Source of the DNA: Mycolicibacterium confluentis
GTDB lineage: Bacteria; Actinomycetota; Actinomycetes; Mycobacteriales; Mycobacteriaceae
Reading direction: 5' to 3'
Length of the DNA: 64,000 bases
NCBI RefSeq assembly: GCF_010729895.1
Contig: NZ_AP022612.1
Span: 2,170,001 to 2,234,000 of the forward strand
Below the pieces are notes generated by a model. It had not been told where the DNA came from. It worked only from the letters and a program-made list of their open reading frames with translations, and ran no database searches. This document shows positions 1-7,893 of the stretch, piece by piece. Position 1 is the first letter of the stretch. Each line of letters opens with the position of its first letter. Made by a program: the position numbers and the translations under genes.

Positions 1-2
1 TG

Positions 3-1862
3 GACGGCAGAGTCCTCGACGACCTCGTGGTGTTGGATGAATCGGCGCTGACTGGTGAATCGCTCAGTGTCGAGCGCGAACGCGGGGAAGCGGTTCGCAG
101 CGGTGTGGTCAACGCCGGCGCCGCATTCGAGTTGCGGGCCACCGCAAGCGCCGAGGACAGCACCTACGCGGGAATCGTGCGTCTGGCGCAGCAGGCCGGG
201 GCGGAGAACGCGCCCGTGGTGCGACTCGCCGACCGGTACGCGGCGTGGTTCCTGCCACTGGCACTTCTGATCGCGGGCGGTGCGTGGCTGGTGAGCGGGT
301 CCGCGACTCGTGCGGTCGCGGTGCTGGTGGTCGCCACACCCTGCCCGCTGCTGCTGGCCGCGCCCGTGGCGATCGTGTCGGGCCTGTCCCGGGCATCTCG
401 TGCCGGTGTGGTCATCCGTGGCGGCGGCGCATTGGAGAACCTCGGGCACGCGACAACTCTCGTGATGGACAAGACAGGCACCCTCACGATGGGCCAGCCG
501 ACGGTCATCGAAGTGCTCGCAGCGCCACAGTGCGGAGCCGATGAAGTGCTGGGCCTGGCGGCCTCCGTCGATCAGGTGTCACCGCACGTGCTCGCCGAGG
601 CGATCGTCACCGAGGCGCTGGCGCGTGGACTGCATCTGACGCTTCCAACAGACGCCGTCGAGGAGGCCGGTCGGGGAGTGACTGCGACGGTGGAGGGGAA
701 GCGGGTTGCCGTCGGCAAACTGGTTGAGGGCAGCCCCGCGAGCTCATGGGCGCAGACCGCGGTCAACCGTGCGCGCTTGGACAGTGCCGCGTTGACGTGG
801 GTGAGCGTCGATGGCGACCCGATCGGGGCGATTCTGCTCCGGGACCCGCTGCGCCGCCAGGCGCCCCGCACGATGCGGCGACTGCGCCAGGCTGGCTTCA
901 ACCGTCTCGTCATGCTCACCGGAGATCGGATGGAACCCGCGCGCGAAGTGGCCACGGTGCTTGGCCTCGATGAGGTCTACGCACACCAGACGCCATCCGA
1001 CAAGGTCGCCGCGGTGCGCGCCGAACGGGAACAGGCCGTCACCGTGATGGTGGGCGACGGCATCAACGACGCGCCGGCGTTGGCGGCGGCGACCGTGGGT
1101 GTGGCGATGGGTGCACGAGGTGCGACGGCGTCCTCGGAAGCCGCGGACATCGTGCTCACCACCGATCGTCTGGACCGGCTCGCCGACGCGATGGACATCG
1201 CCCGACGGTCGCGGCGAATCGCCGTGCAGAGCGCGGTGGTGGGCATGAGTCTGTCACTGCTGGCGATGGCGGTTGCCGCTGTGGGCTATTTGCCACCGGC
1301 GGCGGGTGCGCTCCTGCAGGAGGGGATCGATGTCGCAGTCATCCTGAATGCGATTCGCGCAGTGCGCGGCGATCCGGCCGCTCAGCTGACCATGCCGTCG
1401 GACACCGAGGCACTCCTGCACCGCTTCTCGGCTGAACATGATGAGCTGCGTGACGTCATCGCACTGACCCGGGCCAGCGCTGACCGGTTGGTCGAGGCGC
1501 CCGACGCCACAGCACTCGAAGCGATCAGGGATGTCGAAAAGCAGCTGCAGGAAAGGATTCTGCCGCACGAGCAGGCCGAAGAGAACCAACTGTATCCAGC
1601 GTTGGCCACGCCGCTGCGAAGCAGCGAGGCGACCGCGACGATGAGCCGCACGCACGCCGAGATCCGTCGCCTCTCCGAGCGCATCGGCACCCATGTGCAG
1701 CTGGCCGAATCCGCCGGCGGCATCCAGCCCGACCAGGTTAACGACCTGCTGGCATGCCTCTATGGCCTGGCCACGCTGCTGCGCCTGCACTTCGTGCAGG
1801 AGGAGGAGAACTACTTCACGCTCGCCGCCGACGACGGGCAGGAGCTGAGCCGAGGAACTTGA
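3..1862 (+). CDS. Heavy-metal P-type ATPase with C-terminal hemerythrin domain (5' truncated)
   Basis: Membrane ATPase that would move a transition-metal ion using ATP. The frame is open from base 3, so the N-terminus lies outside the window. Seen in order: the actuator TGES (51-62), the transmembrane metal motif TPCP (336-347), the phosphorylation site DKTGT (from 468) and the hinge GDGIND (1053-1070). The CPx motif places it in the P1B heavy-metal class. The usual HP dipeptide is replaced by SPHVLAEA, so the metal cannot be assigned. After the last membrane segments, from about base 1404, comes an HHE/hemerythrin-like domain (HDE, PHEQAEE, SRTH, LHFVQEEENYF), which normally binds a di-iron centre sensing O2 or redox state. 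The 3' end overlaps the convergent SRPBCC gene by 47 bases. The class is secure; the ion is unknown. Confidence 0.9.
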   Translation, partial: DGRVLDDLVVLDESALTGESLSVERERGEAVRSGVVNAGAAFELRATASAEDSTYAGIVRLAQQAGAENAPVVRLADRYAAWFLPLALLIAGGAWLVSGSATRAVAVLVVATPCPLLLAAPVAIVSGLSRASRAGVVIRGGGALENLGHATTLVMDKTGTLTMGQPTVIEVLAAPQCGADEVLGLAASVDQVSPHVLAEAIVTEALARGLHLTLPTDAVEEAGRGVTATVEGKRVAVGKLVEGSPASSWAQTAVNRARLDSAALTWVSVDGDPIGAILLRDPLRRQAPRTMRRLRQAGFNRLVMLTGDRMEPAREVATVLGLDEVYAHQTPSDKVAAVRAEREQAVTVMVGDGINDAPALAAATVGVAMGARGATASSEAADIVLTTDRLDRLADAMDIARRSRRIAVQSAVVGMSLSLLAMAVAAVGYLPPAAGALLQEGIDVAVILNAIRAVRGDPAAQLTMPSDTEALLHRFSAEHDELRDVIALTRASADRLVEAPDATALEAIRDVEKQLQERILPHEQAEENQLYPALATPLRSSEATATMSRTHAEIRRLSERIGTHVQLAESAGGIQPDQVNDLLACLYGLATLLRLHFVQEEENYFTLAADDGQELSRGT

Positions 1863-2493
1863 CGCGTCGGTTCACCGCACGCTCGCGAATGCCCTGCATC
1901 ATCCTCCGCTCCATCACGAAATGCGGTATGTCGAACCAGAAGTGGCCCGCCAAGCCACCGCATCCGCGCGCCACGAGTCGCACACCACCGTCGGCCGGAA
2001 GGAGCACAAAGCTCCACGTGCCCCGGGCCTTCCGGCCTTCCTGCAGGCACGCGAAGTCGGGCCGGGAAACCATCACCAGATGCGAGCCGGGCTCCACCTC
2101 GGCGACGATCTGGCACGCCCACTCACCGTATCGACGCGCCAGCCACACCGTGTCGCCGACGTGCAGGCGTTGCCACTCCAGATGGACGAGGTCGGTGTTG
2201 TGGATGTCGGCACCCACGGCGCGCTCGAGCCACGAGTAGCTGTAGAACCCGCCGCGGTCTTCACCGATCTGCGCCAACCAGGGCCACACCGCGTGGGGCG
2301 ACGCGGGGATCCAGATGGCCCGAGTGGTGCGGGGAAAGGGGGAAACGGTCAACTCGTCACCGGGCAGGGTGCCCACAATCTCCTCGGGAGTGGCGCCCCA
2401 CGTGTACATCCATGGCCGCAGTGAACCTCGGTAGACGGCCGCCACCCACACCGCGGCCACGGCTGCCGCAATTCCGTACCGCTGCTTTCCCAT
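1816..2493 (-). CDS. SRPBCC-family protein with N-terminal membrane segment
   Basis: About 225 residues from the internal ATG at 2493. That start is preferred because it opens a short basic stretch (MGKQRYG) followed by one hydrophobic segment (AAAVAAVWVAAVY). The rest resembles SRPBCC/polyketide-cyclase folds: a strand-rich region with WIPASPHAVWPWLAQIGEDRGGFYSYSWLE, VHLEWQ, and a C-terminal helix. These folds bind hydrophobic ligands, and no catalytic residue can be named. An upstream in-frame start at 2652 would add an arginine-rich, unconvincing leader. The gene is convergent with the ATPase and lies downstream of hspX on the same strand, 190 bases after it. Ligand and role unknown. Confidence 0.7.
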   Translation of the reverse strand: MGKQRYGIAAAVAAVWVAAVYRGSLRPWMYTWGATPEEIVGTLPGDELTVSPFPRTTRAIWIPASPHAVWPWLAQIGEDRGGFYSYSWLERAVGADIHNTDLVHLEWQRLHVGDTVWLARRYGEWACQIVAEVEPGSHLVMVSRPDFACLQEGRKARGTWSFVLLPADGGVRLVARGCGGLAGHFWFDIPHFVMERRMMQGIRERAVNRRVKFLGSAPARRRRRA

Positions 2494-2683
2494 ACTTCGC
2501 AGACCGGAGGCCAGAACCCGGTCGGATAGGTGGCCGATGTGTGGACGGCGGCCCACCCGCCTGTCACGTCGAGCGGCCAAGGGCGCGAGTCCGGTCAATA
2601 CGGCTGGTGGTCGGCGCGACCAGAAATCCCGGTGATTCCGGGCGCGCGTCATCGCCGTTTCGCGCCGTGGGTTTCCGGTCGTA

Positions 2684-3109
2684 TCACTTCGCCGATTCGA
2701 TGGCGACGTGCTTCTCCGATGCTGCGGGCTCCTTCAACGGAACCGTGACGGTGAGGATGCCCTTGTCGTAGCTGGCCTTGATGCTGTCGTCGTCGGCACC
2801 AGGCGGCAGGGTGATCGCGCGGGCGAACGAGCCGTAGGAGAATTCCGAGCGCCCGTTGGACTCCTTGGTCTCGCTGCGCTCGGACCGAATCGTGAGGACG
2901 CCGTCGCGCACCGTGATGTCGACATCCTTCTCCGGGTCGACGCCGGGAATCTCGGCCTTCAGCCGGTACTCGCCGTCCTTCACCTCGTCTTCGACCTTGA
3001 TGATGTGGCCCCCGAGCGTCGGACGCAGATTCGCCCACGCTGGCAGTCCGGCGAAGAAGTCGCTGATCTCCGGCCACATCGGGCGGCGTTGCACAGCGGG
3101 AGTGCTCAT
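2684..3109 (-). CDS. hspX: Alpha-crystallin/Hsp20 small heat-shock protein, HspX (Acr) type
   Basis: 141-residue ATP-independent chaperone of the cytoplasm and cell periphery. Residues 45-130 form the alpha-crystallin domain (AEIPGVDPEKDVDITVRDG, RSEFSYGSFARAITLP, YDKGILTVTVP). The match to M. tuberculosis HspX runs along the whole protein, including the GVDPxKDVDI and FAYGSF-type blocks. The start has a good ribosome site (AAAGGA, 7 bases before ATG). In known mycobacteria hspX is a hallmark of the DosR hypoxia/nitric-oxide response. A DosR-like box lies 63 bases upstream at 3173-3192. A separate inverted repeat sits between box and start (3132-3149). Confidence 0.93.
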   Translation of the reverse strand: MSTPAVQRRPMWPEISDFFAGLPAWANLRPTLGGHIIKVEDEVKDGEYRLKAEIPGVDPEKDVDITVRDGVLTIRSERSETKESNGRSEFSYGSFARAITLPPGADDDSIKASYDKGILTVTVPLKEPAASEKHVAIESAK

Positions 3110-3131
3110 GGCGATGTCCTTTCGTCGCAGT

Positions 3132-3149
3132 GATTCTGCTTACAGAATC
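3132..3149. promoter_or_regulatory. Inverted repeat in the hspX leader
   Basis: GATTCTG-CTTA-CAGAATC on the plus strand is a perfect 7-base inverted repeat with a 4-base spacer. It lies 22 bases upstream of the hspX start and downstream of the DosR-like box. It could be an operator or an mRNA hairpin near the ribosome site. Function is inferred only from position. Confidence 0.45.
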
Positions 3150-3172
3150 CGACCACTCGGCGGCGCGATCGA

Positions 3173-3192
3173 CTAGGGAAGGAAGTCCCCTA
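3173..3192 (-). promoter_or_regulatory. DosR (DevR) box upstream of hspX
   Basis: Read on the minus strand: TAGGGGACTTCCTTCCCTAG. The strongly conserved left half GGGACT and the CCC of the right half match the dormancy consensus TTSGGGACTWWAGTCCCSAA; the centre diverges. Its distance to hspX (63 bases) and its orientation fit activation of hspX. The similar site at 7236 supports it. Confidence 0.75.
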
Positions 3193-3267
3193 GTTGGGCC
3201 GCTCCGTGGCAACATGCTTCTCCCACCACGAGTGGGACGGGCTGCGACTCCCGGACTCGAACTCGCG

Positions 3268-3690
3268 CTACAGCGGGCTTGGTGTGCGGTCGAAGACGAA
3301 TCGGCGCCCGCTGACGCGCACGGGACGGATTCGGACGTAATGCTCCTTGTCGGTCGACACCCACGGGCGCAACCCAGTCTCTTTCGCCACGTCGATCTCT
3401 TCGTCTGAGTGCAGGATCCGGGCGACTCCTCTGACGATGACGCTCCAACCCTGCGCAGCGTCGTGGTCGTCGACCTCGAACAGCACATTGCGGTTGATGG
3501 CAGAGCTCACCAGTTTCGTGCCCTCGGCGGTACGGAAGACCACGCCGCGGTCCTGAACGGCGAAGTTCACCGGGAACACCTCGGGTTGACCGTCTGCGGC
3601 GGTGATCAGCCGTCCCAGCGACATGCTGGACATCAGATTCCAGCACTCACTCTCCGGCAGAATGTTGGCGAGTCGGTTCCCGTCGGTCAT
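3268..3690 (-). CDS. Pyridoxamine 5'-phosphate oxidase-fold (flavin/F420 split-barrel) protein
   Basis: About 140 residues of the PPOX/FDOR split-barrel superfamily: LGRLITAADGQPEVFPVNFAV, then a strand with VVFRTAEGTKL and an FEVDDHDAAQGWSVIVRGVA block that lines the cofactor groove. These proteins bind FMN, F420 or haem and act in redox reactions; the substrate is unknown. The start at 3690 is chosen because the conserved domain begins just after it. TAATCT lies 8 bases upstream with no ribosome site, suggesting a leaderless transcript. Small proteins of this family occur in the M. tuberculosis DosR regulon, and a DosR-like box lies 90 bases upstream (3781-3800). Confidence 0.8.
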   Translation of the reverse strand: MTDGNRLANILPESECWNLMSSMSLGRLITAADGQPEVFPVNFAVQDRGVVFRTAEGTKLVSSAINRNVLFEVDDHDAAQGWSVIVRGVARILHSDEEIDVAKETGLRPWVSTDKEHYVRIRPVRVSGRRFVFDRTPSPL

Positions 3691-3780
3691 GGGGGTCAGA
3701 TTACGCGGTCCCGGCAGTCGTGATGACGGCCGAGCACCCCAATGCCGTGAAGAGTGCCCAAACATTGTGTGCGCCCCAAC

Positions 3781-3800
3781 GAAGGGACCAAAGACCGTCG
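3781..3800 (+). promoter_or_regulatory. DosR-like box between the PPOX gene and mgtA-type ATPase
   Basis: GAAGGGACCAAAGACCGTCG keeps GGGAC, the central AAAG and CC at the dormancy-box positions. It lies 33 bases before the GTG of the ATPase gene and 90 bases before the divergent PPOX gene. Because the motif is roughly palindromic it could serve both. Two similar boxes flank this locus. Confidence 0.6.
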
Positions 3801-3833
3801 TCAGCCGGGCGTTTCTCCGAGAGGCTGTGATCT

Positions 3834-6428
3834 GTGACGCCACCCAGTGGGCGCTTCAGTCGACAGGAGATCAGCGGCGCCTCGGTCTCGGACGTGCTCA
3901 CATCGCTCGCCTCGTCGGCGTCGGGTCTGTCGACTGAGCAGGCCGCCGACCGTCGGGCCGAGGTGGGGCCGAATTCGATGCGCACCCACGGCGTCAGCGT
4001 GGTCGGGGTGCTCGGACGCCAGCTCAACAACGCCGTGCTCGGGCTGCTGGCGGCGACCGCGGTGGTGTCGTTCTTTCTCGGTGACAGCACCCAGGCGATC
4101 ATCATCGGGGTCATCCTGGCGATCAGCATCGGTCTGGGGTTCGTCAACGAGTATCGGGCCGAGCGTGCGACCGCGGCGCTGCATTCCCGCATCCGCCACA
4201 CCGCAACGGTCCTGCGCGACAACCGGATGACCAAGATCGACGTCATCGATCTTGTGCCCGGAGACGTGATACGCCTGGAGCTGGGTGAGCTGGTACCCGC
4301 TGATGTGCGCCTGCTCGAGGTCAACGGCCTGGAGTGCAACGAGAGCATTCTCACTGGGGAGTCGACCGCTACAGAGAAGACTGCGGCCGCCCCGGCCGGC
4401 ACCGACCTGGCCGGCGCATCGAACATCGCCTTCATGGGGACCGTGGTGAGCGCGGGCGATGCCACCGCCGTGGTGTATGCGACGGGTGCCGATGCCGAGT
4501 TCGGCCGGATTGCGGCTGGGCTGGGGGAACGCGAACCGGAAACCGAGTTCCAGGTCGGGCTGCGCCGATTCTCCTACCTGCTGTTGCGCGTCGCGATGAT
4601 CCTGACGGTCGCCATCATCATCATCAACCTGATGCTGGATCGACCGCTGGTCGAGTCCGCGCTGTTCGGTCTGGCGATCGCCGTGGGCATCACGCCGCAG
4701 CTGCTGCCTGCCGTCGTCAGCACCAGCCTGGCCGCCGGCTCGCGACGGCTGGCGCGGCGCAGAGTCCTGGTGAAACGGCTCGTGTGCATCGAGGACCTCG
4801 GCGACATCGACATCATCGTCACCGACAAGACGGGCACTTTGACGGAGAACCGGATCGAGCTGATCGACACCGTCGACCCCGAGGGCAGACTCTCCGAGTC
4901 GGTGCTTCGGCTCGGGATGCTGGCCACCGAGATCGACCCGTCGGTCGGGGGCACGTGCGCCAATCAACTCGACGCGGCGCTGTGGGCCGACCGCGGTCCC
5001 GTCACCGATGCCAGGCGGATCGCGCTGCTGCCGTTCGACCACACGCGCCGGGCCACGACCGCGCTCATCGAGGACGCTGCGGGACGTCACCTGGTGTGCA
5101 AGGGCGCGCCCGAGCAGATCATCGCAACATGCGATCGGGTGCCGGCCGCCGCCGAGCGGACGCTGGCCGCCCTGTTCGCCGAGGGCAGGCGAGTGGTCGC
5201 CGTGGCGACTCGGCCGGCTCCCGAACTGTCCAGCGTGTCGGCCGCCGACGAGACGGGTCTGGAACTCTGCGGCTTCCTGGTATTCGCCGACCCCCCCAAG
5301 GCGGCCGCCCGCGAATCGCTGCGACAGCTGGCCGCTTTGGGCATCGAGGTCAAGGTCGCCACCGGGGACAATCCCGCGGTCGCCGAAAAGGTCTGCGCTG
5401 ACCTGGGTTTGCCGATCAAAGGGGTGGTCATCGGCGCGGACTTGGAGGGGATGGCCCCGGATCAACTGGATGTCCTCACCGCGGACAGCACGATCTTCGC
5501 CCGCGTCTCACCGGAGCAGAAATCCCGGGTGATCTCCTCGCTTCGGCGCCGCGGGCGTTCGGTGGGGTTCCTCGGCGACGGCGTCAACGACGCGCTCGCA
5601 CTCCACTCGGCCGACGTGGGCATCTCCGTCGACAGCGCCACCGATGTGGCCAAGGATGCGGCCGACGTCGTGATGCTGGACAAGGACCTCGGGGTGTTGG
5701 CGACGGGGGTGGCCGAAGGGCGTCGCATCTTCGCCAACACGATCAAGTACGTACTCATGGGCACGTCGAGCAACTTCGGCAATATGTTCAGTGCGGCAGC
5801 GGCTTCGGCGGTCCTGACCTTTCTGCCTATGTTGCCGAGCCAGATCCTGCTCAACAACCTGCTCTACGACACGTCGCAGCTGGCGATTCCGACCGACCGA
5901 GTGGACGACGAACAGCTGCACGCTCCGTCGCACTGGAACATCGGGTTCATCCGTCGATTCATGCTCACCTTCGGCCCGATCAGCTCGCTGTTCGATTTCC
6001 TGACCTTCGGCCTCCTGCTCGGGGTGCTTCACGCCGGCCCGATCGAGTTCCGCACGGGTTGGTTCGTGGAGTCTCTCGCTACGCAGACCCTGATCATCTT
6101 CGCCGTGCGGACGCGGCGGGTGCCGTTCTTCCGCAGTCGGTCCAGCGCATCACTGATCCTGGCGACCGCGGCGGTGATCGCGGCCGGTGTCGCGCTGACC
6201 GTATCCCCGCTTTCCGGCCAACTCGGATTCACGCCGTTGCCCTGGCAGTTCTTCGCCGCGCTGGCGGGGATGACCGTGGCCTATCTGATCCTCGTCGAGG
6301 CGGCCAAGAAGGCCTTCTACGCCGAGCCCGAACTGGCGGCTGCCCCACCGGTCCGTACCCGCGGCCACGTCCATCGTGTGCATCGCCGTGCGGCGCGGTT
6401 CAACTCACCTGTCCGCGCGCGTCCGTAG
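3834..6428 (+). CDS. mgtA: MgtA/MgtB-family P-type ATPase (Mg2+ importer type)
   Basis: 864-residue P3B-type cation ATPase of the inner membrane. Key sites: TGES (174-177), DKTGTLT (from 331), GDGVND (581-586) and ten or so membrane segments. The C-terminal third carries the MgtA signature (SSNFGNMFSAA, MLPSQILLNNLLYD, WNIGFIRRFMLTFGPISSLFD, RTRRVPF), so Mg2+ uptake is the best functional guess. The M. tuberculosis dormancy regulon contains another P-type ATPase, CtpF, which is of a different subclass. Start is GTG 3834, with a DosR-like box 33 bases before it, so any leader is very short. The C-terminal basic tail is unremarkable. Confidence 0.88.
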   Translation: MTPPSGRFSRQEISGASVSDVLTSLASSASGLSTEQAADRRAEVGPNSMRTHGVSVVGVLGRQLNNAVLGLLAATAVVSFFLGDSTQAIIIGVILAISIGLGFVNEYRAERATAALHSRIRHTATVLRDNRMTKIDVIDLVPGDVIRLELGELVPADVRLLEVNGLECNESILTGESTATEKTAAAPAGTDLAGASNIAFMGTVVSAGDATAVVYATGADAEFGRIAAGLGEREPETEFQVGLRRFSYLLLRVAMILTVAIIIINLMLDRPLVESALFGLAIAVGITPQLLPAVVSTSLAAGSRRLARRRVLVKRLVCIEDLGDIDIIVTDKTGTLTENRIELIDTVDPEGRLSESVLRLGMLATEIDPSVGGTCANQLDAALWADRGPVTDARRIALLPFDHTRRATTALIEDAAGRHLVCKGAPEQIIATCDRVPAAAERTLAALFAEGRRVVAVATRPAPELSSVSAADETGLELCGFLVFADPPKAAARESLRQLAALGIEVKVATGDNPAVAEKVCADLGLPIKGVVIGADLEGMAPDQLDVLTADSTIFARVSPEQKSRVISSLRRRGRSVGFLGDGVNDALALHSADVGISVDSATDVAKDAADVVMLDKDLGVLATGVAEGRRIFANTIKYVLMGTSSNFGNMFSAAAASAVLTFLPMLPSQILLNNLLYDTSQLAIPTDRVDDEQLHAPSHWNIGFIRRFMLTFGPISSLFDFLTFGLLLGVLHAGPIEFRTGWFVESLATQTLIIFAVRTRRVPFFRSRSSASLILATAAVIAAGVALTVSPLSGQLGFTPLPWQFFAALAGMTVAYLILVEAAKKAFYAEPELAAAPPVRTRGHVHRVHRRAARFNSPVRARP

Positions 6429-6525
6429 AGATTGCCGAGTTCGGGTGGGTCGAAGGATGGACCTCAGTTCATCCGAAAGGACTGCCATGGCATCGGGCAC
6501 CGTCATCGCCAAGGCGCCCGTCAGC

Positions 6526-7176
6526 TCAGCGCATCGAGTCGAGGTAGAAGACCTCGTCACCGGTCGGGTAGCCCCCGCCGATGGTGGCGATGTGGACGTG
6601 GTCGAAGTGGTTGGCCGTCTCATTGCCGTAGTCGGCGGTCCAGCTCGGCGCCCCGATGCCTGGATAGAAGCCCTGGCGCCAGATGACGTGCAGAACACCC
6701 CACCGTTCGGCGTTGGCCAATGCCAGGCCGGCGATCTGATTGCCCAGATCAATGCCCTGCTGGCTGCCGTGGTTGGGGATCATGACGTCGATCGCGAGGC
6801 CGTTGGGATGCCATTGCAGCGGATCCTGCCGGTACCCGCCGATGGTTTTGATCTCGGGGAACATCGCGCTGATGGCCCGGGCCGCCCAGATGGTCTTGAC
6901 CTGCAGTCCACCCTCGGGCGCGACGCCCTGCGGCAACTCGAGTTGGAAGACCTTGGGGTCCGGAGGGCGGGTTGCGGCCAGCAGCTCGGCCTCCGCGGGC
7001 GCGGGCGCCGACGCCCCCGGCGCTGACGGTGAGTGAACCGCGGAGTGCGGCGGGTGGGTCTTCTCCGGGGTTGCGCTCTGCGCGTAGAGCATGCCCGCGG
7101 ACAACGCAACGGAGGCGATGATCGCCAACCAGCGACCCCGTCCGTTCCCCAGCAGCTTCTTAGGCACGGAAAGCAC
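6526..7176 (-). CDS. Exported M15/VanY-like fold protein (ARB_07466-type C-terminal domain)
   Basis: 216 residues. A basic N-terminus and one hydrophobic segment (WLAIIASVALSAGMLYAQ) indicate export or membrane anchoring. A Ser/Pro/Ala-rich linker to about residue 75 follows. The C-terminal domain has HPNGLAIDVMIP and HFDHVHI, the H-x6-D and H-x-x-H spacing of M15-type zinc peptidases, plus WGVLHVIWRQ. Such domains are found on mycobacterial secreted proteins and would act on peptidoglycan, but enzymatic activity is not proven for this subfamily. Start is GTG at 7176 or 7167. It is divergent from the Rv1738-like gene, and their shared region holds a DosR-like box. Confidence 0.75.
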   Translation of the reverse strand: MLSVPKKLLGNGRGRWLAIIASVALSAGMLYAQSATPEKTHPPHSAVHSPSAPGASAPAPAEAELLAATRPPDPKVFQLELPQGVAPEGGLQVKTIWAARAISAMFPEIKTIGGYRQDPLQWHPNGLAIDVMIPNHGSQQGIDLGNQIAGLALANAERWGVLHVIWRQGFYPGIGAPSWTADYGNETANHFDHVHIATIGGGYPTGDEVFYLDSMR

Positions 7177-7235
7177 TTTAGCTCTGTGGCCAGACGGTGA
7201 AGTGCAGAACCGTCTTCCAACTCTGCGTGCGCGGA

Positions 7236-7255
7236 CATGGGACTTCCGCCCCTAC
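7236..7255 (+). promoter_or_regulatory. DosR box upstream of the Rv1738-like gene
   Basis: CATGGGACTTCCGCCCCTAC keeps GGGACT and CCC and shares GGGACTTCC-N2-CCC with the hspX box. It ends 55 bases before the start of the DUF1876 gene, and the DUF1876 protein Rv1738 is a known strongly DosR-induced gene in M. tuberculosis. Confidence 0.75.
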
Positions 7256-7310
7256 CGCCGACCCATCGTTGTCTGGTCTTCTCGATGCATCGAGGTGTGG
7301 GGATGACGAA

Positions 7311-7592
7311 ATGGCGACGAACGATCTCTCGGCCCGGGCGTGGCAGCTCGAATTGGCCGTCGACGAGCGGGACGAACGCACCCGTGCAGAGGTGCGGATG
7401 ACTTGGCGGGGCGCCGAACTGGTCGGGGTCGGTCTGGCTCGACTCAATCCCGCCGACGAACCGAGCGCCGAAATCGGCGACGAGTTGGCGGTTGCGCGTG
7501 CACTGCACGATCTGGCGAACCAGCTGTTCGCGCTGACCGAATCCGACATCGAAGCCTCGACCCATGTGCCCGTGACCGGACTGCATCACTGA
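7311..7592 (+). CDS. DUF1876 protein, Rv1738/Rv2632c-like
   Basis: 93 residues. It keeps the signature of the family: WQLELAVDERDERTRAEVRMTWRG, LVGVGLARLNPAD, IGDELAVARALHDLA and DIEASTHVPV. The M. tuberculosis member Rv1738 is a small dimeric protein with a fold like ribosome-hibernation factors and is dormancy-induced. A ribosome or RNA role is therefore plausible but inferred. The ATG at 7311 is chosen because the conserved domain begins there (GGGGATGAC-AA leader). A DosR-like box is placed 55 bases upstream. Confidence 0.87.
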   Translation: MATNDLSARAWQLELAVDERDERTRAEVRMTWRGAELVGVGLARLNPADEPSAEIGDELAVARALHDLANQLFALTESDIEASTHVPVTGLHH

Positions 7593-7619
7593 ACACGGGC
7601 CACGGACTCAGGGGGCACG

Positions 7620-7817
7620 ATGAACTCACCGGCAGACGCGGTTGGCGCGGATCGGGATGGCGACACCGCCGACTGGGCCCGAGCCGTCGACGAGGACGAT
7701 CAGGCACCGGACGCAACGGCAGAGTACTGGTCCGCCTGGGAACTCACTGCGCTCACGACCCGCCGGTCGCTGATCGAGGACTTGGCGTCGCGCCACCAGC
7801 CGCACTGGCCACATTGA
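7620..7817 (+). CDS. Small acidic hypothetical protein
   Basis: 65 residues, starting 27 bases after the Rv1738-like gene. The start has a purine-rich site (CAGGGGG) at good spacing. The composition is acidic at the N-terminus (DADRDGDTADWARAVDEDD) with an amphipathic C-terminal half (YWSAWELTALTTRRSLIEDLASRH). No family recognised. It could be co-transcribed with the DUF1876 gene and so respond to hypoxia. Its small size and lack of a known relative leave it uncertain. Confidence 0.4.
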   Translation: MNSPADAVGADRDGDTADWARAVDEDDQAPDATAEYWSAWELTALTTRRSLIEDLASRHQPHWPH

Positions 7818-7893
7818 TGACCACGGACACAGCCGGCAGCGGGGCGGCCCCGGACAGCGGGAGACGCCCCGTGTAGCTGGGTAGGGTGCACGC

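Noticed and set aside
3240..3282. tRNA-like T-loop on the minus strand (GAGTTCGAGTCC)
   Set aside because: The flanking 5-base stems do not pair (GCGAG against CCGGG), no anticodon arm is visible and the stretch overlaps the end of the PPOX gene.
3801..5465. Long open frame on the minus strand opposite the mgtA-type gene (about 554 codons)
   Set aside because: It is a GC-rich antisense shadow: rich in Arg, Gly, Gln and His, no domain, and the plus-strand ATPase explains the region fully. The same holds for the long antisense frames opposite icd2, tex, jetC, the Mo subunit and ICL2.
3834..6428. Annotation as CtpF (Ca2+-type ATPase of the DosR regulon)
   Set aside because: C-terminal signature blocks (SSNFGNMF, NLLYD, FGPISSLFD, RTRRVPF) match MgtA, not CtpF.
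6376..7026. Plus-strand frame with an AAGGA-ATGG-like start at about 6487 (MASGTVIAKAPV)
   Set aside because: It runs antisense to the exported M15-like protein, which has a signal segment and motif spacing; the plus frame has no recognisable domain.
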